The translations under genes were made by a program, and so were the position numbers. The notes beneath the pieces are model-generated. The model had not been told where the DNA came from. It ran no database searches and saw nothing but the letters and a program-made list of their open reading frames with translations. A DNA stretch of 10,991 nt from Promethearchaeota archaeon (lineage in GTDB: Archaea; Asgardarchaeota; Lokiarchaeia; Sigynarchaeales; SOKP01): NCBI GenBank assembly GCA_019057775.1, contig JAHLWT010000117.1:1-10991 (forward strand). Reading direction: 5' to 3'. Shown piece after piece: positions 6,935-10,991 of this stretch; the first letter of the stretch is position 1, and each line of letters starts with the position of its first letter.

Positions 6935-7459
6935 ATGACCACTAACAAAGAATCAGACCTTAATACCTTTAATAATACTGATACCAGCTCAAATATTTTT
7001 ATTAGAAGATGTTCCATAGATGATTTAGATGGTGTTGTTGAAGTAAATGAAAAAGAATTACCAGAAGATTATCCTTATTTTTTTTATAAAAGCATCCTTG
7101 ATAATTTTCCAGAAACTTTTTTGGTTGCAATAAACAGAAATGGTGATATAATCGCTTATATCATGTGGAGAGTAGAAAAGACACCTTCAATAGATAGTTT
7201 AAGATATGTGAATAAAAGTCATCTGGTGTCTATCGCTGTTTCTGAAAAATATAGAAGAAGAAGTATAGCGACAAAACTGCTCATTGAGAGTATGTCAGCA
7301 ATAGAAAAAAACAAAATTCTTCAACATGTTTTAGAAGTGAGGGTTTCAAACTATGCAGCTATTAGACTCTATGAGAAACTTAATTTTAAAATTGAAAGCA
7401 TAAAAAAAAAGTATTACAGAGACGGTGAAAACGCCTATTTTATGATTTTAAAGGTTTAA
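6935..7459 (+). CDS. GNAT-family N-acetyltransferase, RimI/Ard1-like
   Basis: This transfers acetyl from acetyl-CoA, most likely to protein N-termini as do archaeal RimI/Ard1 (NAT) enzymes. After a polar, Ser/Thr/Asn-rich tail (1-20) the GNAT fold begins at FIRRCSIDD. The beta4 strand HLVSIAVSEKYRRRSIA (96-112) contains the acetyl-CoA loop, where the usual Gly of R-x-x-G-x-A is Ser110. LEVRVSNYAAIRLYEKLNF (133-151) is the typical RimI-type block with the conserved Asn and Tyr, and YRDGENAYFM (161-170) closes the domain. The 174-residue length is usual. The start is fixed by stop codons just upstream. The gene ends 5 bases before the convergent ketopantoate reductase-like gene. The protein substrate is inferred from the family. 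Confidence 0.88.
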   Translation: MTTNKESDLNTFNNTDTSSNIFIRRCSIDDLDGVVEVNEKELPEDYPYFFYKSILDNFPETFLVAINRNGDIIAYIMWRVEKTPSIDSLRYVNKSHLVSIAVSEKYRRRSIATKLLIESMSAIEKNKILQHVLEVRVSNYAAIRLYEKLNFKIESIKKKYYRDGENAYFMILKV

Positions 7460-7464
7460 AATAG

Positions 7465-8505
7465 TTAAATTGTAGAAGATTCTAATCCTTTGATTAAGTA
7501 TGTTAATATTTTATTAATAGGTACATCAATATCTAATTGATCTGCTAACTTAACAATTCTCCCATTGATAAATTCAATTTCTGTAGCTCTATGATTTAAA
7601 ATATCTTGAAACATTGAATTTTTATTTTCGGCTGTTCTCTTAGCAACTTCATAAGCTATTGCGAAGTAGTCTTTCTCGGGAAGCTTTATATTCCTTAGTT
7701 TCGTAACTAGTATTGCTTCATTAATAGCTTCTCTCATAATATAATTTATACCATCAAATTCTAACAATTTTCCATTAGGCAATCGTCCTAACGCTCCAAC
7801 TGCGTTGATTCCAATATTTACAAATACTTTCTCCCAACATTCCTTTACTATATCTTCAATTATAAGTGTTTCCAATTTTACTGAGTTTAATAAATCACCT
7901 AAAAGTTTCAGATCTTTTCTGGCTTTTTCATATTCTTTTGTTTCTAAAGATAATTCCTTCAGATAAGGAAAACCAATTTTTGTTATACCCTCTCCTGTAT
8001 GAATTACTCTTCCGGGTTCCTTCAGTAATGCACCGTTAGAAGTCACAATTCTTATTATTTCTGATTTTGGTTTTGAACAATAATTAATCACCACTTCCTC
8101 ATTTCCAATACCATTCTGTAAAATAATTAACCATCTACTATTTTCAATAAGTTTCTTATATTGAGGTACAACGTGTTCTATATCATATGCTTTAGTTGCA
8201 AGAAAAAGAAAATCAAAACCAATCGATGATACTTCTCCAAGGATCCTTTCATATTCTTTTAAGTTTACAAATGCCTTTATATCTTTTACTTCCATAAAAT
8301 CCTTGTTTTTTTGTATAATTAAACCATTTTGATTTAAAGCTTTAGCATGAGCTTCCCTACAAAAAAAAATTACTTCCGTTGAATATTCATCAGTGTTACT
8401 ATCAGCCATGTATCCACCAAATAAACTTCCTATAGAACCTGCTCCAATGATTCCAATTCTTAATTTTTTTTTAGACAAAATTCTCACTATTGTTACTTTA
8501 TTCAT
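7465..8505 (-). CDS. panE: Ketopantoate reductase-like protein (PanE/ApbA family)
   Basis: This is a predicted NADPH-dependent 2-dehydropantoate 2-reductase, making pantoate for CoA synthesis. The Rossmann motif GAGSIG is at 21-26, ATKAYD at 103-108 and LQNGIGNEE at 129-137. The catalytic region KVFVNIGINA (K226, N230, N234) aligns with the Lys and Asn residues of E. coli PanE, and TEIEFING (308-315) matches the conserved Glu block. The N-terminus carries about 14 residues before the first strand, slightly longer than usual; a shorter non-ATG start is possible. Its ATG overlaps the stop of the upstream DUF72 gene by 4 bases (ATGA), so the two are translationally coupled. The phosphopantoate ligase gene close by supports a CoA role, although some PanE-family proteins act on other 2-keto acids. 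Confidence 0.88.
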   Translation of the reverse strand: MNKVTIVRILSKKKLRIGIIGAGSIGSLFGGYMADSNTDEYSTEVIFFCREAHAKALNQNGLIIQKNKDFMEVKDIKAFVNLKEYERILGEVSSIGFDFLFLATKAYDIEHVVPQYKKLIENSRWLIILQNGIGNEEVVINYCSKPKSEIIRIVTSNGALLKEPGRVIHTGEGITKIGFPYLKELSLETKEYEKARKDLKLLGDLLNSVKLETLIIEDIVKECWEKVFVNIGINAVGALGRLPNGKLLEFDGINYIMREAINEAILVTKLRNIKLPEKDYFAIAYEVAKRTAENKNSMFQDILNHRATEIEFINGRIVKLADQLDIDVPINKILTYLIKGLESSTI

Positions 8506-9371
8506 TTTATAAACTTATCTATTCCAGTTTGCCCTTTTGAATATTCCCCTGTCTTCTTCTTTATATTCAATATACTTACATATTCTGGTATATTCTTTGG
8601 CTTCACATCTAACTCTTTCATTAGCATCAAAGAATTTTTAGTAGCATATCCAGAGAAGTGATTGTTAAAATAAATTCCAATCTTATTAACATTTCGAATT
8701 AACGGCTTAATTAATTGCCCCCACTTTTTTATCTCATTTTCACTAAATAAGTAATCAAACCAAATTTGTTTACCATACCCATGAAATCGGATATATACTA
8801 AGTTAGGATTGGTTATATCCATACGAGGAGGTAATAAGGGTTCGATAACAACACAATAAGTTAGTTTTTTACTCTTCAAATAGGTGAATACCTCCTCATT
8901 CATCCATGATTTATCTCTAAACTCCACAACTAAAGAGTAATTATCATTTGCAGGATCTCCAAGCCAATTATCAATAAACTCCTTTAAATTAGAATAATGA
9001 TCTTTCTTTTTAAAAGTCGGTGGTAATTGAATTAAAAATGATAATAACTTTTTCGAATTTATCAACGGCTCCATAGCCTTCAAAAAGTAATCTAAATCAT
9101 CTAAACATAAATTCGTATCTAATTTATGAGTATGGGTAATTACTTGAGGGATTTTTACTGAAAATAAAAAATTATTAGGGGTTTTTCTTACCCAGTTCTC
9201 AACTACCCATTTCTTAGGAATGTTGTAGAAGGTCGTGTTTATCTCATTTGTATAGAAAATCTCTGAATAATATAAAAGGTAATCCTCTTTCTTCAAATTT
9301 CTTGGATAAAACGGTCCAACCCATTCATCATAACCCCATCCAGAAGTACCAATTAATACATTCTCTCTCAT
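8502..9371 (-). CDS. DUF72 (YecE-like) protein
   Basis: This is a TIM-barrel-like protein of the widespread DUF72/YecE family, whose biochemical function is not established. The hallmark motifs appear in order: GTSGW (8-12), FYP (21-23), NTTFY (45-49), KIP (73-75), QLPP (115-118), VEFRDKSW (149-156), YIRFHG (193-198) and YFNNHFSGYA (234-243). The 289-residue length is normal apart from a lysine-rich tail of about 20 residues. It is the first gene of a two-gene unit with the ketopantoate reductase-like gene. A five-codon frame (ATG at 9388, stop at 9371) ends on the first base of the ATG. The family assignment is firm; any CoA link is only by position. Confidence 0.92.
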   Translation of the reverse strand: MRENVLIGTSGWGYDEWVGPFYPRNLKKEDYLLYYSEIFYTNEINTTFYNIPKKWVVENWVRKTPNNFLFSVKIPQVITHTHKLDTNLCLDDLDYFLKAMEPLINSKKLLSFLIQLPPTFKKKDHYSNLKEFIDNWLGDPANDNYSLVVEFRDKSWMNEEVFTYLKSKKLTYCVVIEPLLPPRMDITNPNLVYIRFHGYGKQIWFDYLFSENEIKKWGQLIKPLIRNVNKIGIYFNNHFSGYATKNSLMLMKELDVKPKNIPEYVSILNIKKKTGEYSKGQTGIDKFIK

Positions 9372-9526
9372 TATTCCCTTCTTCTCATAATTTACTTATA
9401 GCCGCCTCTTAAAAAAAAATAATACTCTATTAATCTATTACTTCATTCATAATTAAACTTCAAAAGTTATAATATTTTCTAATTTAATCTCATCTTAGGC
9501 ATTCTCCCTTATTTCTATAAATCAGG

Positions 9527-9536
9527 CTTTATATTC
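9527..9536 (+). promoter_or_regulatory. Possible TATA box for the 23S transcript
   Basis: CTTTATATTC would place a start near 9560, giving a leader of about 460 bases that contains all the hairpins below. Competing boxes are TTATAATA (about 9467-9474) and TATTATAATTT (about 9938-9948); the sequence alone does not choose between them. Confidence 0.3.
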
Positions 9537-9630
9537 TAAATATCAAAATTAACCGACTTCTATCTCTCTTCTAAATTTTGTGAATCTAGACCAAAAAATT
9601 TTTAATCGAGGATTTACTCTAATATTTTGC

Positions 9631-9863
9631 CGATGGTATAATTTGTATTATCAGAAAATACCTTTTTAACCATCGACAAGTTATTGGTTATAACAATGTA
9701 CCATCCAATTTGGATGATATGTGGCCGATAGCTGGCTTTGGCCTCACTAAAGTTTTCCAGAAAGAAAAAATGTAATAATACTGGTAATACAGGAGGTGAG
9801 TGCTTAATCCGACAATCAATTGGTTGGAATAAGGAAACCAGAGCCAAGCATGAAAATCATGCT
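9631..9863 (+). ncRNA. Structured leader or unrecognised small RNA upstream of 23S
   Basis: Hairpins seen in order are: CGATGGT/ACCATCG (9631-9637/9669-9675) enclosing ATAAT/ATTAT (9638-9642/9647-9651); CATCC/GGATG (9702-9706/9712-9716) with a 5-base loop; a GTGGCC/GGC-CT-CAC stem (about 9721-9746); TCC-GAC-AATC/GGTT-GGA (about 9808-9828); and AGCATGA/TCATGCT (9847-9853/9857-9863) with an AAA loop. I could not match this to SRP RNA, RNase P RNA, 5S or tRNA. It may be part of the pre-rRNA leader. Confidence 0.35.
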
Positions 9864-10018
9864 CATAAGAACAACTCCCTATATTTATTAAGTCTTCTTA
9901 ATATCGTCTCAAATCGTCAATAAAGATTTTTGAGCAATATTATAATTTGTTTCAATTACCTTACAATTTCCGAATATGCAAACCCTTAGGCAAGCAATCT
10001 GAATCTTTCCTCAATTAG

Positions 10019-10991
10019 ACGCCAATACGCCTCCGCTATTTGGTGGATATCTTGGCTTGGGCACTGAAGAAGAGCGTGACTAGCTGCGATAAGCTCGGGT
10101 TAGTCGCATGAAGACGCTGACCCCGAGATGCTCGAATAGGACATCCTCTTACGGCCTAATAATCCGTAAGATTCCCGTCAGGGAAGAGGAACCCTGGGAA
10201 GTAAAACATTTTAGTACCAGGAGGAAAAGAAAACAAAAGTGATTCCGTTAGTAACGGCGAGCGAAAGCGGAATAGATCAAACCGAATCCCTAGGGAAACC
10301 TAGTGGAAATGTGGTGTGTGGGCCTTGTACGACCTAACTAGAGAAGATGAATACCCCTGGAATGTCGAGCCGTAGAGCGTGACAGCCGCGTAATCGTAAT
10401 CTAGAAGGTTGCTGCGAGAGTCCCCGAGTAGTGCGGGATGGTTTTCTCGTACGAACGAGCCAGATACACGCTGGCAAATCTAAATATGCCCCAAGACCGA
10501 TAGTGTAGTAGTAGCGTGAGCGAAAGATGAAAAGGAACCCGGAAGGGCTGTGAAAAGTGCTTGAAACCAAATAGCTTAGTAAGGATGCGGCCTGAAAGGA
10601 TAGATTCTGTTTGAATGAGTTCTGGTGACGGAATATCAGAAAACAGAGGACTAGGGTCGCATCATCAGTCTGGAATCATTGGCCAGGGAGTTTATAGTAG
10701 TGGCAAGCTTAAGCGTCTTGCGGCGCGTAGGCGTAGGGAAACCGATATTCTTGCAACCTAATTATCACATTAGGAAGATCTATTCGTTGATGAGTGGTTC
10801 TGCCATTCTAAAAACGTTTAGTTAACCCTTCTAAGGAATTAGGCTAGAAGGATGGTCTCAAAGGGCCGAAAGTCTCTGCTATAATACCCGAAGCCGGTCG
10901 ATCTATTCCTGGTCAAGATGAAGTCGTTCGAAAGGATGATGGAGGTCTGCACCAGTGCTGACGTGCAATTCGCTTGGATGAACTGGGAATA
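10019..10991 (+). rRNA. 23S ribosomal RNA, 5' part (runs off the window)
   Basis: The 5' domain of large-subunit rRNA is clear from conserved blocks: TTTGGTGGAT followed by CTTGG near the start, CTGCGATAAGC, AGTACC followed by the AGGAGGAAAAGAAAA segment, AGTAACGGCGAGCGAA, the kink-turn region with GAGCGAAAGATGAAAAGG, and TGAAAAGTGCTTGAAACC. The last bases correspond to the region around E. coli position 800. The mature 5' end is estimated to within about 10 bases. GC content is far above the surroundings but moderate for an archaeal rRNA, suggesting a mesophile. No 16S gene precedes it in this window, so it is probably a separate transcription unit. No intron is apparent in this part. Confidence 0.97.

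Larger units (their letters stand above)
9372..10018. other. Non-coding region upstream of 23S rRNA
   Basis: About 650 bases hold no convincing gene on either strand and no 16S or tRNA gene. The left part (9372-9600) is plain AT-rich sequence with TATA-like boxes; the right part (9630-9863) has several local hairpins and higher GC. The stretch 9900-10018 shows nothing further that I can name. It probably contains the 23S promoter and the 5' half of the pre-23S processing stem; the matching 3' half would lie beyond the window. Confidence 0.6.

Noticed and set aside
9721..9863. SRP RNA or RNase P RNA upstream of 23S
   Set aside because: GGAA and GAGCC-like pieces caught my eye, but the SRP helix-8 blocks (GUCAG, AGCAG, closed GGAA loop) and the RNase P GAGGAAAGUC block are absent.
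9614..9923. Two open frames on opposite strands (9614-9847 minus, 9738-9923 plus) ahead of 23S
   Set aside because: They overlap each other and the hairpins. The plus frame would start at TTG, and neither protein resembles a family.
10334..10570. Minus-strand open frame inside 23S rRNA
   Set aside because: It is antisense to conserved rRNA; rRNA is open by chance in many frames.
1..10991. CRISPR array, insertion sequence, integrase, toxin-antitoxin or defence genes
   Set aside because: No direct-repeat series, transposase motifs, terminal repeats or defence-gene motifs are visible; the window is housekeeping.

Overview
The window is from an AT-rich archaeon. The evidence is an initiator tRNA gene interrupted by introns and lacking an encoded CCA end, archaeal release factor aRF1, an archaeal-type pantothenate pathway enzyme (4-phosphopantoate--beta-alanine ligase), a Get3/ArsA-type ATPase, TATA-like boxes about 25 bases ahead of several starts, and a 23S rRNA 5' domain of archaeal type. 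The low GC content, mesophile-like rRNA composition and a 23S gene with no 16S gene upstream would fit an Asgard (Lokiarchaeia-like) genome, but that placement is inference.

Layout. Bases 1-237 hold no gene I can support. A small basic protein of unknown function (238-438) precedes the initiator tRNA-Met gene (488-622). That tRNA appears to carry two introns, one in the anticodon loop and one in the T-loop. A promoter then leads into a 605-residue site-2-type membrane protease (783-2600) and an Ncs6/TtuA-type tRNA thiolation enzyme (2637-3614). Convergent to these, and overlapping by 4 bases, are a Get3-like ATPase (3611-4600) and aRF1 (4655-5944), both on the minus strand. Divergent from aRF1 is 4-phosphopantoate--beta-alanine ligase (6033-6830), followed by a RimI-like acetyltransferase (6935-7459). 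A convergent minus-strand pair overlapping by ATGA follows: a DUF72 protein (8502-9371) and then a ketopantoate reductase-like protein (7465-8505). About 650 non-coding bases with several hairpins lead into the 5' part of 23S rRNA, which runs off the window end.

How the genes fit together. Most of the window serves translation and its products: initiator tRNA, tRNA thiolation, termination, tail-anchored protein targeting, protein N-acetylation and 23S rRNA. Intramembrane proteolysis and two steps of archaeal CoA synthesis (ketopantoate to pantoate, and phosphopantoate to phosphopantothenate) are also present. I see no defence system, mobile element, CRISPR array or integrase. The most unusual item is the doubly interrupted initiator tRNA; the next is the structured leader of an apparently unlinked 23S gene.
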